Source: Ridgeia piscesae
Taxonomy: Eukaryota; Annelida; Polychaeta; Sabellida; Siboglinidae
NCBI GenBank assembly: GCA_025642075.2
Contig: JAODUO010000037.1
Location: forward strand, 1,282,501 to 1,346,500
DNA: 64,000 nucleotides
Direction of reading: 5' to 3'
In this document: positions 12,229 to 62,894 of the stretch, in pieces
Numbering within the stretch: position 1 is the stretch's first letter
How the letters are laid out: the number at the start of each line of letters is the position of its first letter
The notes under the pieces: generated by a model
Database searches by the model: none
Seen by the model: only the letters and a program-made list of their open reading frames with translations
What the model was told of the DNA's origin: nothing
Translations under genes and position numbers: made by a program

Positions 12229-12298
<70 letters not shown>
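12108..12298. repeat. (TA)n-rich tract 3' of the LINE
   Basis: Two TA/TG-rich runs followed by an almost pure (TA)n run to 12296. It starts about 50 bases after the LINE polyadenylation-like signal. Confidence 0.93.
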
Positions 12299-13535
12299 TC
12301 ACACTCATAACACGCAAGGCGCCACTTGCGTAATTTGTGTGTGTACGTCTACGTTGCCCACAAGTCTCTCGTGCCGATATACACACGCGCGTGCACATAT
12401 AACGTGAATATCAATGTCTTGTCCCTGTGGAAACCTTTCCGCTGACACTCCTGCATGATAACTGTAGATACCTCTGACAAAGCAGGCTGCATTTTCTTGT
12501 AGTTTATTTATTTCGTAACGCATACAACGTACAAGAAATCAAGTATTTTTAGCCGAATATTCATTTCATGATTCAAATAAATTTCAAAGTGCATGTGATA
12601 GAATGAATATATAACTGAAGTGTAACTATACAAATTACCCAATAGTATAATTATACAGATTGCAAAAATAACTCCAATATCATCGTCATTAAAACACATA
12701 TTACATTACGTATGTACAAACAATAAAACATGCATGCTTAGAAGCTACGTATTACTCAGCAGGTATCCCACACACAGCATGTATATAACAAAGTACCTTA
12801 TCTTCATTACTTTATTTCCGTAGAAATGTTAATAAATTTTCTGGAGTAATGAAGAACATTTTTGGAAGTATTTTTACTTCTAACAAAGTACAACTATTGA
12901 ACACTACTGAAAGACATACGTTGTAAGTATTCATAATTTCCGTGTTAAGCTATATATAATCTGTTCACAAAATGATCTGTGGCACTGGATGCATGGAACT
13001 GTTTGCAACCAATACAGATTTGTTTTATATATCACATGGAATGATAAATGGTCATATTTTCCGGTTGGTCAATTTACTCCATTTAACAAGACTGATTACC
13101 ACGTGATCTTGTGAAAATGTGTTATATTTTCAACAGGTAGCTGTGTCCATCATTTGAGTTTTGTTTTAGAAAAGTATCTTTGCATTTACTTGTATTTTCA
13201 CCCAAGTGCAAAACAAAAATACTTCCACTAACTCAGACTATGCATAAAGTCTGCTAAATATGTACCCATTACACACACAATGATTAAATGGAATGTGTAA
13301 AATATTTAAAGGTAAACACGAGTTACAACTCAACTCGATCATCATTTGTGTAAGATTATAAACCTTGTGAGCATATGCATTGTGCCATAAACTCGGAATG
13401 AATACTGAGGCTGGCAGTGGCGCCAATGACCACGTCTTTATGAAGACATGTGAAAGTATCACCAGACAACGTATGTTTGTCTAAATTATTGTTCAAGAGA
13501 AGTCCAAAGAGTCCAAAGAGATCAAATGCTGTAAA
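12299..13535. other. Spacer and probable 3' UTR of the Rab gene
   Basis: No coding sequence is seen. Because the Rab gene ends at 13,536 on the minus strand, the upper part of this stretch should be its 3' UTR. Confidence 0.5.
12811..12816 (-). terminator. Candidate polyadenylation signal of the Rab gene
   Basis: AATAAA on the minus strand, about 720 bases past the Rab stop codon. It is the first clear one I noticed, but AT-rich DNA gives many chance matches. Confidence 0.3.
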
Positions 13536-13642
13536 TTAGCAGCACTTTTTCCGATGTTCTTCGGGTTCTACTTGTTGATGCAACCGTATCGCCATTAGAC
13601 TTGGATTTGACGCAACGTCATCCACTGATGACAGCTTCCTAC
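13536..13642 (-). CDS. RAB22A: Rab22-like exon 7 (terminal)
   Basis: Encodes the hypervariable tail, from SRKLSSVDD to EPEEHRKKCC and a TAA stop (13538-13536). The two C-terminal cysteines are the expected prenylation site. CTTGCAG acceptor. Found by phase and motif; the tail is not conserved enough to prove by sequence alone. Confidence 0.87.
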
Positions 13643-15738
13643 CTGCAAGAACAGCAGCAGATGTGACCTCTCATGTATGCGATTCTATCATCTCATATAA
13701 TCTCATTCTACTTAGTCGACACACAATTACCTTGATTGGAATATTCTTTTTTTTATTTTTGATACATTATTGTGGTGCCAAATGATCACTAAAATACTTA
13801 TTCTGTCACTCATCAAAAAGTACTTTAACCAGGTTACCGTCTGTGTGTGGCACTTACTTATCTCCATAAACAGTGCAGCAATATTGGCAGCTGTCTTTGC
13901 ACTGGTTTCCACCAACATGGCTCCGTGTCTTTCAGCATAGCGCAGTGCATCTATAATGATGTACACACAAAAAAGTCACACATACATATATATATTATAT
14001 ATATATATATATATATACCCACATACATATATATTATATATACACACGCACGCACGCATGCACTCGCTCGCTCGCATGCATGCACACACACGCACACACA
14101 CATATATGGTACTTCTGATATCCTAATGCTGTTTTATGAAACTGCCTTAAAGAAAGCTCTCAACAGGAACCATACTATTTGCATTTGCAAAATTATTAAA
14201 ACTATCAACAGATAAAGTGTAAACATTTTCGACTTTACAACTTTAAAAAGTATATCTGTATCTTGCATTGCGAATCTCATCTTAAGTTTATAACTTCAAA
14301 AGTAGTATTAAAATGTATGGAAACTAATAAACCGCATTCTTTCTTGAACATGCAGAATAAAAACATTCCCCAATTCCTTTGTTTATAACAAAAACACCAC
14401 AACAGATAAAACTAAAACGGCAAACACATAAATAATATTTTACCAATAGTTGTCCAAATTCAGCCCTCCAAATACCAAGCTCCTTAAATAAAATGTTCCT
14501 ACACTATCTTAATGCATGGGTGCTGATTGGTGGGGGATGGGGGGACGCGTCCCCCCACTTTTCAGCGTGGGGGGACAGCATAGGAATAGCCCTCCCACTT
14601 TTCAGCTCAGAAAAATTGCGAGGCATATAGCCTGACTCACCACTGCTCTCTCTTAAAAGCCGCTACATAGGACTAGCTAAATTCGCGATATGAAGTTCCG
14701 ACCACCCATTAGAAAATCGAGTAGATAAACTGCTTGGCTGGCCACACCGCGCAACTTGATCTTACTTTAGTAAATGATCATCATGCCAGGCTGCGCCACT
14801 ACTGGGCTCTACCAGTTTGCAACCTTGTGTTGATATTATTTATAGGCTCTAGCCATCAAGCACATTGTAAATGATGAAATTTGTGTTGCACTTTCACCCC
14901 TTGCCTGCTTGATGCTTATCGCCCACGGCGGATTCCTGCACTTTGTGTAACTTATTCCCATTTAAGTGATGACAAATTTCTTTGCCAAAATGTTGGATTG
15001 GGAAGTTCTACACAGCATGGGCGTAGATCAGTGGGGGACGAGAGGGATGCGTCCCCCCACTTTTCAGCCTGAGGGGATGCATAGGAAATGTCCTCACACT
15101 TTTTTAGTTCATACAACAAATTTACTCCCTTCTCTTATAAACTCTACATCGGTCTAGAAATAAAATTAATAAAAATTATACAACTTCAGATACAAACTTC
15201 CAACTACCTAGTGGAAAATCACTACATAAATTGCTTGGTTGCAGCAGCCCGCAATTTGTTCTTAGTCCAGTAAATATTCATCATGCCGGGCTTTGTCATT
15301 TTGCACCCCTTGTGTTGATATATTAATAGGCATTAGCCATCAAACACATTATAGATTATTAATTTTTGTTTGCACTGTCACCCCTTGGCTTGCAGCCTGG
15401 TCGCCCTGTTGGATACTTATATCGCCTACGGCGGAACCAGCGGATTCCTGTACTTGTGTAATTTGATCCCATTTTGAGTGATGACAAATTGATGACAAAA
15501 GGTGGATTTGGGAAGTCCCACACAGGCATCCCTGTAACCTCTGCATTGTGTCACTGTGAATCAGGCAAGCAGTGTTGGGTCCAAAGTCTAACCCCCAAAT
15601 GTTTAGTGATAGTGGCGGGCCATGGCCCCTCTTCAAATATATATGTTGCCAAGATAACTATTTTAAATAGCATAACATAAAGGCCTTTGTTTATTTTAGA
15701 ATTAGCACCAGACCAACAATGAATTATGTTTTATATTT

Positions 15739-15784
<46 letters not shown>

Positions 15785-18700
15785 CTGTCAAGAATAAACA
15801 TGTATATATATATACATGTATATATATATATATACATATGACATTATAATATAAATATATACATATAATATATATATATATATATATTATGTCATATTAT
15901 AATATATATGTATACATATATTATATAAATACATATGTATATATAAATTAGTCCCCCGTGCCCCCACTTTTAAAACCGGATCAATACCCCTGTCTTAATG
16001 GACAACGAAACAATGTATTTACCATTAATTTTGAAATGTGTAAAACAAAAGATGATTATGCTCCCATAGACAAATTGCAGAATGGTATTCTTTTATAGTT
16101 AAATATTTAACTTTAATCACAAATCAAACATTAACTATGGGTATCTTTACAGATAAACCTAGAATAGCTAAACTAATGGAAATTTATCATATGGGTGATG
16201 ATACACATTTCTGCAACTACTGAACCATAATTTTGAATCTTACCTGCAATTTTAAAAGTAACCAAAACAATTATTTATAACTGTGCTGCACCTCCTTTGA
16301 GTCCACCAGATCACCCCTTCCTGTGTCCATGTTACACCTCCTTTGAGTCCACCAGATCACCCCTTCCTGTGTCCATGTTACACCTCCTTTGAGTCCACCA
16401 GATCACACCTTCCTGTGTCCATGTTACACCTCCTTTAAGTCCACCATATCACCCCTTCCTGTGTCCATGTTACACCTCCTTTGAGTCCACCAGATCACAC
16501 CTTCATGTGTCCATGTTACACCTCCTTTAAGTCCACCATATCACCCCTTCCTGTGTCCATGTTACACCTCCTTTGAGTCCACCAGATCACACCTTCATGT
16601 GTCCATGTTACACCTCCTTTAAGTCCACCATATCACCCCTTCCTGTGTCCATGTTACACATACTTTAAGTCCACCAGATCACACCTTCCTGTGTCCATGT
16701 TACACCTCCTTTAAGTCCACCAGATCACACCTTCCTATGTCCATGTTACACATCCTTTAAGTCCACCAGATCACACCTTCCTATGTCCATGTTACACATC
16801 CTTTAAGTCCACCAGATCACACCTTCCTATGTCCATGTTACACATCCTTTAAGTCCACCAGATCACACCTTCCAATGTCCATGTTACACATTATTTAAGT
16901 CCACCAGATCACACCTTCCTATGTACACGTCACACATCCTTTAAGTCCACCAAATCACACCTTCCTTTGTCAATGTTACACATCCTTTAAGTCCACCAGA
17001 TCACACCTTCCTATGTCCATGTTAAACATCCTTTAAGTCCACCAGATCACACCTTCCTATGTACATGTCACACATCCTTTAAGTCCACCATATCACCCCT
17101 TTCTGTGTCCATGTTACACCTCCTTTGAGTCCACCAGATCACACCTTCCTATGTCCATGTTACACAACCTTTAAGTCCACCAGATCACACCTTCCTGTGT
17201 CCATGTTACACAACCTTTAAGTCCACCAGATCACACCTTCCTGTGTCCATGTTACACAACCTTTAAGTCCATCAGATCACACCTTTCTGTGTCCACATTA
17301 CACCTCCTTTAAGTCCACCAGATCACACCTTCCTACTCCTGTGTTACACCTCCAATACATCCTTCTGACCACACCTTCTTACCTCTGTGTTGCACCTCTC
17401 TTAAGTCTTCCAAATCACACTTATTTCCAGCCAGGGCCACAATTGTGTTTGTGGAACCATTCTTCCGCAATTCACTCAACCATGACTTCACTGAAGCAAA
17501 ACTTGACTGCAAAAACACAGAGGTAGTAAAATATCAGACAGTAATTGCTTCAACAAACTGAAGCACAATATATATCGTAGTATTTTAGCACTACCCTATA
17601 CAACTCAGTTCTATGGGCATGTAGTTTCCATGCAGCGTTATGTGTTCCATTGTGGGTGTTTATATGTTTCCTAAAAGGATGTCAAACAGACTGTTTGTAG
17701 GAGAGTGTGATGTACCTCACGGGTGATGTCATAAACCACTATGGCCGCTGCTGCACCTCTGTAATACATCGGGGCCAAGGCACGATACTAAAACAGAATG
17801 GCAAGCATACATGTGAATAGCACCATCACTCTCCCCTCAAAAGGTAAGTAAAGGTAAGTTTTTTATATAGCAGAGTATCCAACAATCCTCAGCATTGCAG
17901 AAAAGTGCTTTACACTTTACTCCCTGGTAGACCTGTTCCATTGAACGCCATCGCGAATTCTTTGGCAAGCATTCAGCCACACTGCAATTAGTGCACCAAG
18001 ACTATTTGTACATGAATATCCACCATTTTCTACAGCCAGATGTTCATTCATACAACTGAATGAGCTGTAGTAATGTATAGAAAAACCCCACGCATGGTTT
18101 GACACAACAGAACAGGATTCAAGCCTTGGTTATCTTGGCTGAGACTCTTGAGAGACCTTACCTCTACCAGTTCTACCCACTGTGCCACTAGTCTATTTCA
18201 CTTTAATCAACTACTGTGATACAATAAATTCAAACTTGAAAGTCTAGCTGTATACACTCACAGTTGTTGACAAAGCAAAATTTAACAAATGAAGATGTTC
18301 TCCAAAGAAAATTTTGACCTAAAAAAACAGTTGGCTGAGAACAAAAAATATATCATTTGGATTATCATCACATAGCCTGATGTAGGTGGATCTTTATCAA
18401 AATATACATTATATTCCAGCTTGACTATGACAACGGGAGACAAGGTTCAAACAAGCCCACAAATAGCAAGTCATACTTGATGGGTTGTTGCCACTCACAC
18501 TAACCAAATTTGAAATAGAAATATATGTTTCTTGTTCTTGACTTCTCATTGAATGTTTTTGGTTTTTATCCATATAATGATACTGCAAACAACACAATCC
18601 TATTATTTTATTCTAACATTGATTCAGTATGGCATAGTTTACTCGTACTAAATGTAACTGCATTGTTTGTGAGACAGATACAATTTCTAGTTCAAACAAG

Positions 18701-20104
18701 AAAACAATTTTTTGTGTATGAAAAACACAAACATGGAATTACTGATTTACTAAATGCATCTAAATGACAAAACTTATACAATCCTCACCTTTTCCTGACC
18801 TGCTGTATCCCAGATCTGGTACTTGAAGGTCTTGTTATCCAATGTAATGGTCTTCGTCATGAAGGATGCACTGGATGTATAGTTATCACAAATTAAGGTC
18901 ACATATATGAGATGTTTCTGGTTAGATATGGAATTTATAAACTCCACAGATAATACAATACAACAGCTTAATAAAATACAACTATTATCATCCCTTCCAC
19001 ACTGAGCACATTTGTTATGGTTTCTGTGTAACTTAGCACTATACATACAGATGAACATAACATAGTAAAATGGCTATGTTGTCACAGATCATGGAGGCTA
19101 TGAACATGTAAACTTGAAAAATAAATTACATTTTGTGAATCAGTGACCAGTATAATTGTCAGACTAACAGGCATTTGACATTTTTTACATATTTGTAATA
19201 TGCATATGGTTAGTTACCATCAATAAAGTTATGTGTCAACCAAAACACAAAGGACATTTGAATTATAGTGTTATCAAGATAAAGTGTTTATTTTGTATGC
19301 ATGTAATATTGGGCATACCTTGTAAAGTGATATCAAACTTTATATTGCACAAGACATATTTTGTTAAATATTTTTTCTCTGAGTTCTACTCACCCTATCG
19401 TGCTCTCCATCGTTGGACGAAAAGATCCATAGACGAACCTGTATACAATGCTGGATTTACCTACACCTGACTCCTGCAAATAATAAAGTTATAATAGAGT
19501 GATAGTTATACACGCTATCCATGCTATCATAATTGACAGTACTGGATTACTGGAAGATGAAGTTATAGACATGATGTCCCAAATCACTTTTATCCTGGCC
19601 ATATCCAAAAAAATGCACATAACATGTCTCTAAAAAGAGATATGTATAATGTTTAAAATGTCCCCCAAAATTATGCATGACATATCTCTAAAAAGATATA
19701 TGTAATGTTTAAAAGTGCAAATAATACACAAAGAATGACACCATTATTTCTAATTAACCAGTGGATTAATGTTAAGAATTAAGTGCGGAAGAAAATTTGG
19801 ACATAATTAATGTTATTGTCTAGGTCTGCCTATAGTGTGGTGTATATACAAGTTGGAACGTACATGGCATAGGCAAAGCCTAAAGTATTAGGATGAAGGT
19901 ATTATATGGCCTACTTATAAGTTGTAGATATGGGTCAACAAATTGAGGATTGGTGGTAACCCGGAAGAGGATAACTAATCGAGTAATGCCTACTAAAGGG
20001 TAATGGCATTTAGCCAGTTTTACTTTGTGTTTCAGTATGTGCGTTCATGAATCATGTTGTTAACTTACCCCTAATAAACAAATTTTAACCTCTTTTACAG
20101 CCAT
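13536..20104 (-). CDS. RAB22A: Rab22/Rab31-type small GTPase (complete, 7 exons)
   Basis: A Rab-family molecular switch of the Rab5/22/31 branch; family members act on early and recycling endosomes. Joining seven exons with GT..AG borders and matching phases gives 197 residues, against 194 for vertebrate Rab22A. Visible in order: MAVKEVKICLLG start, P-loop GESGVGKS (residues 12-19), switch I around STIGASFMTKT, WDTAGQEK (G3), LAPMYYRG, GNKCDL (G4), ETSAK (G5), and a C-terminal KKCC for double geranylgeranylation. The IGASFMTKT block points to Rab22/31 rather than Rab5. Small oddities are Ser for the usual Pro before TIGASF, and EKYR for ERFR after the G3 Gln. Exons: 20104-20069, 19473-19394, 18870-18789, 17787-17716, 17506-17383, 13950-13858, 13642-13536. 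Rab31 is an equally possible name. Confidence 0.93.
13858..13950 (-). CDS. RAB22A: Rab22-like exon 6
   Basis: Encodes DALRYAERHGAMLVETSAKT and AANIAALFMEI, with the G5 SAK motif. ATTATAG acceptor, GTAAGT donor, phase 1 to 1. Confidence 0.94.
   Translation of the reverse strand: MHCAMLKDTEPCWWKPVQRQLPILLHCLWR
13986..14105. repeat. Mixed TA / CA / GCAC microsatellite
   Basis: TA runs near 13988-14040 pass into ACGC, TCGC and GCATGCAT runs. It lies in Rab intron 6, upstream of exon 6. Confidence 0.85.
14514..15014 (+). repeat. Dispersed repeat module, copy 1 of a tandem pair
   Basis: About 500 bases starting GCATGGGTGCTGATTGG and carrying GCGTCCCCCCACTTTTCAGC near its start. It aligns over its whole length with the next copy (15015-15525), diverged by point changes and small gaps. 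A third trace of the CCCCCACTTTT motif lies at 15952-15975. The element type is not recognised. Confidence 0.8.
15015..15525 (+). repeat. Dispersed repeat module, copy 2 of a tandem pair
   Basis: Begins GCATGGGCGTAGATCAGTGG and shares ATGCGTCCCCCCACTTTTCAGC-type sequence, TTCATCATGCC, GCCATCAA-CACATTA and a GATGACAAATT end block with copy 1. The copies abut head to tail inside Rab intron 5-6. Confidence 0.8.
15745..15950. repeat. TA-rich simple repeats
   Basis: (TA)n runs mixed with ATATAC and TATG blocks, some palindromic. Confidence 0.9.
16285..17382 (-). repeat. 46-bp minisatellite derived from Rab exon 5 edge
   Basis: About 24 units of 46 bases fill the 3.4 kb intron right up to the exon 5 donor. 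Read on the gene strand, a unit holds TGTGATCTGGTGGACTTAAA then GGAGGTGTAACACAGG. Exon 5 ends TGTGATTTGGAAGACTTAAG then AGAGGTGCAACACAGAG. This is roughly 31 of 37 matching bases. The unit next to the exon is the most diverged. The donor GT has mutated in most units. Confidence 0.9.
17383..17506 (-). CDS. RAB22A: Rab22-like exon 5
   Basis: Encodes SSFASVKSWLSEL through GNKCDLEDLREVQHR, with the guanine-specificity NKCD motif. TTTGCAG acceptor, GTAAGA donor, phase 0 to 1. Its last 37 or so bases resemble the 46-bp minisatellite unit that fills the adjoining intron. Confidence 0.95.
17716..17787 (-). CDS. RAB22A: Rab22-like exon 4
   Basis: Encodes 24 residues, YRALAPMYYRG through YDITRE, covering switch II. 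TTTTAG acceptor, GTACAT donor, phase 0 to 0. Confidence 0.95.
18789..18870 (-). CDS. RAB22A: Rab22-like exon 3
   Basis: Encodes ASFMTKTITLDNKTFKYQIW and DTAGQEK, with the G3 motif and the Gln that positions water for GTP hydrolysis. ATCCAG acceptor, GTGAGG donor, phase 2 to 0. Confidence 0.94.
19394..19473 (-). CDS. RAB22A: Rab22-like exon 2
   Basis: Encodes ESGVGKSSIVYRFV and on to STIG: the P-loop and most of switch I. TTTGCAG acceptor, GTGAGT donor, phase 0 to 2. Confidence 0.93.
20069..20104 (-). CDS. RAB22A: Rab22-like exon 1 (coding part)
   Basis: Encodes residues 1-12, MAVKEVKICLLG, ending at a GTAAGT donor in phase 0. The start matches the family N-terminus in length and sequence. 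The 5' UTR extent is unknown. Confidence 0.92.
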
Positions 20105-23100
20105 ATCAGCAGCGGCATGACATCAGCGTTACTCATGAGCTGGATAACTTGAACAAGAATCCGTAAAACACATCATGAACAAGATGAAATATATTACTTC
20201 GTCATGTCAAAACACAACAAGCTGCATTATGACGGTAGCAAAAACTGTAAACACAAATTTACGGAACTAGACCAGAAATAACGCCATTTTAAATGTCATG
20301 TGACTCCGATTGCTTCACCGAGGTTCGGCTTACTAATAGTTTCGGCACACGCCACTGGTCATATCATTTCGGTTCACTTTAGTAGCGGTGGGGACCATTT
20401 TCATTAGCAACCCCCCTTCTTCGATGTTTTTCATCAGTCACTGGACCCGAGACTACGACATACATGTAGCTGAGATCTCAAAACTGAATTTATGACACCA
20501 CAGCTACAACAAAAATCAACAACCCCCCTCAATCTTCCGATGTGATGATCAGTAAAATAGTTAGGAGTGTTGTGCTGAAGCTCCGGTTCTCAAACCCCTA
20601 ATGTGATAAGTACAGATAAAAAAATGGTGTTGCGGAAAGTGATGGCTTGACGGAACTTTTCTTAGGCAACATTTATCACACGATGGATACAAATTAATAA
20701 CGAAGTCCAATTAATAATACGCAATTGACGGACACGTGCACGGCCTCCGCGGCTTCCGTACCAGGAATAGTGCACGCGCGGACGTCCGGTGTTTGTATAA
20801 ATACACCCTAATGTTGTAACTAATAATTAACCTTAGTCAGTGGTAATTGTAATATAATTTGGTTGCGTCAATGGCTTTACTCAAATATCCGGACAACAAT
20901 TTAGTTTGACATTAAAAACTCCGGGGGCTCGATTGAAACCTTTATAAAAACACTTTACTATCGCGCAATAATATCCTAAATGGCTCGCTGCGTAGCATTG
21001 TAAGTCGGTCGCACATGTTTCAAGGCAACAGATGATGCAAGTTTTCTGGTTTCGTTGAAAAATAATCTGTACAAATTTCAAGGCAGAGTTTCGACAGTGT
21101 CGTGTGAGTTTATGAAATATTATTGTGACTTAATGTGGTTAAAGTTATAGGCTTTAAACTAAGGCCGTAGTGTTAGACTTGCATTCAGACACAACGGTGA
21201 ACGGAAGCCAACGCCGGTTCATGTTGCCTGCGCTGTGACCGGCCAGAGTCTGGACTATCAGTGTCACTTTTCACCGAAGACTTGTGTAAGCATAAACCGT
21301 GGAACGTGGCGAAACAAGACGGAAACTGGTGTAAACACTCTTGATTATATTGATCCTTCATATTGCCAGACAGGACGTATCACATTAATATTTAACTATA
21401 CATGAACTAGGAAGACATGATAATTAAAATTTCGTTTTTTTTTATTTAGTCTTTTCTTTTTGAAGAAACTGAAAAAAAAATTTTAAAAATTTTTAAAATT
21501 GTTTTTAAAAACAAAACCAAAAACGGTATAAATCTGATATTTCTTAAATTAATTCCTAATCTCTATCATTTCTGATGAAACATTCACATTAGCCATGGTT
21601 GTGTTTGACATATAATCTGCCATGCACAGCCTATATAAGTTGCAGCAATATAATCTAGTCATTGGGCACTTCTGACTCATTTTAAGGTAAACAAATATGT
21701 CAGTTTTTGAAATTGCTTCAAGTGGGGCAAGTAGGGTGTCACATGAAAGGTAATATTCCCTAGTTTCATGTATTACATTAATTTATTTGTTAGTATGTAT
21801 TATGTAATAACTTATTATGCAACAAAAGATAGGACAACAATAACGAAAACATTTCACGATTATTTCCACCAAACACTCTATCACTATATCTACTATAACA
21901 CTACTAGTCAGATTATTCCACTTCATATGTTATAATACCATACACGTGCTTTGTTCATTTATATAATATAAAAATTGAAAGGTATATTTTAAATTGACTC
22001 TTAATTAAGGTAATAAGAAGTATGTACGTCATGTACTTCTGACAAAAAAGTGCAATTGTTTAAATCTCAAGAGCCTTGTAATTGTTGTAATATCATACTA
22101 ACTGAGATTCAAATCATTCAATGTTAATTACATGTGCTTTAATAAAATAGTATAATATTTAGTTTTATTTTGTAATAGTTAGTGGTGTCGGACGTACATA
22201 AAAAATGTACGTCCTGCATTACATGTTGTTCTACTATATTTTATTTGGACTTGTTGTTGCATGTATATCAAGATTGTTACTACCGTGTATCACATTCCCT
22301 CTTAGACTCAGTCACATATGTATGACGGATGATTCTCTGTTATAATGATGTTTGGATTGTGTGGTATGTGTATCACCATTGTTATTGTTAATAATAAAAT
22401 GTAAAAAATTATTTGTAAAGCCCTGTATAGCCAGAATTTACTTCCGCTTAGAGGCGCATAAAATACAAGATTTGTAAAACATAAATATCTAAAATATGTG
22501 TAATTAGTTAAACTTACATGTTAAGATGAAATGTTAAATGATAATAACTAGATCCCTCAATAACACTTCTAACAATTCTAGTGCATTAGCTAAACTTATC
22601 AGCAATAAATAAATAGATAAAATAAATAAATAATAAAATATATTAATAAATTAATAATAAAGTAAGATACTAAAATAATTTGGGAAACTATAGTTAAAAT
22701 AAATTCATTATAAAAGACATTACAAGTAGTTTACATGCAGCCTTAAAAATATATGTTTTTGTTGTTTGAATTGGTAATATTATTTTTTTATTTATAAAAG
22801 TTGATCATCAGATCTGGAAGAAACTGTATGGTGAACATATTTCTTTGTAATTTTACTGTTTCATCTTCATAATAACTTAATTCCATGGTGCCCTAGCTAG
22901 AGTAACGATGACATTGGGTTGGATCCTGTCACTGCCAAATGTTATAAATTTGCCGCAAGGTGTGAATTAAATATTTAGTCAGAGAAAGAAATTATAGAAA
23001 TTATAGAAGGCCGCACAAATGTGGGGTGCAAGTGCAAAACAGGATTTTTCTGTGCCAAAACGATGCGTTTCGGAAATGCAGCTGCACCGTAGACGACAGC

Positions 23101-23892
23101 AACAGTGGCTCACACGAAATCCATAACGGGTCGTGACATGCTCAATATATTTTGTCTATTCGTTTTACACATTAGGATAGCAAAAATAGTAAGGGAGATC
23201 GGGAAATTCAATGACAAATCTTTATTTTTTGGTAGTACTTGGCTATTACTACAAAATCCAAAGTGCTATCTTAGCTAATTCACTAGGGACGTGTCCGCCT
23301 CGCGTCTCTGCCTCGCATTGCCAGCAGTGACACCGTGTGGAGTTATGAAGAACTTGCAACTCGTAAAAAAGATGGTGACTAGTTTCGTCTGATTGATAAC
23401 TCGAGTCCATGGATTCGGGTGTCACAGGTTATGTTTAATTGTTGCATAGGGAGTGACAACTGATGGAAACTATCTAAAACAATGGTGAATAATTCGACTG
23501 TTGAAACCAGTGGCCCGTTGAGTCAGTAAAATACGGAAGCTGGTGGCCCAAACTGGCCCGACACCCTCAAAACACTCGTTGGGCCAGCGCTATTGTCGAC
23601 CCCTGGAACACCAAGAAATTTGACAGCCTGTACCAAATACCAGCAGCTCGTTCATTGACAATGTCACCACCAGTCACTAGATGTTTCAATAAAATGAGCA
23701 CTACATTTTTTACAGAAAACGTCAACCAAAAAGGACCTTGAGCAGTCTTACGAAGAAGGTTTTTCTCTTCAAAAACAGTGTTAGAACTATTTGAATATTG
23801 GGACACTATGAAATTATGGAAAACATTAATTTCTCTTGCTTTTTATAATTATTACATTGAAACTAACAATGAATAAATTTCTGTCACTGCAG
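20105..23892. other. Spacer between divergent Rab and AARS genes
   Basis: No coding exon is recognised on either strand. The stretch should contain 5' UTRs and promoters of both genes. A CpG-richer segment at 20690-20800 includes a TATAAATA-like run at 20797, and AT-rich simple sequence occupies about 21420-21520 and 22590-22690. Confidence 0.55.
20690..20805. promoter_or_regulatory. Possible CpG-rich promoter segment
   Basis: It is the most CpG-dense patch in an AT-rich spacer, with GCACGCGCGGACGTCCGG followed by a TATAAATA-like run. It lies about 600 bases upstream of the Rab start codon. Function is a guess from composition only. Confidence 0.25.
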
Positions 23893-23905
23893 GAGCAAAA
23901 TCAAA

Positions 23906-62867
<38,962 letters not shown>

Positions 62868-62894
62868 GTAAGATATGTTTTCTTTTTATTACAA

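Noticed and set aside
20881..21081. 66-codon minus-strand ORF in the intergenic spacer
   Set aside because: No similarity or splice context; length is expected by chance.
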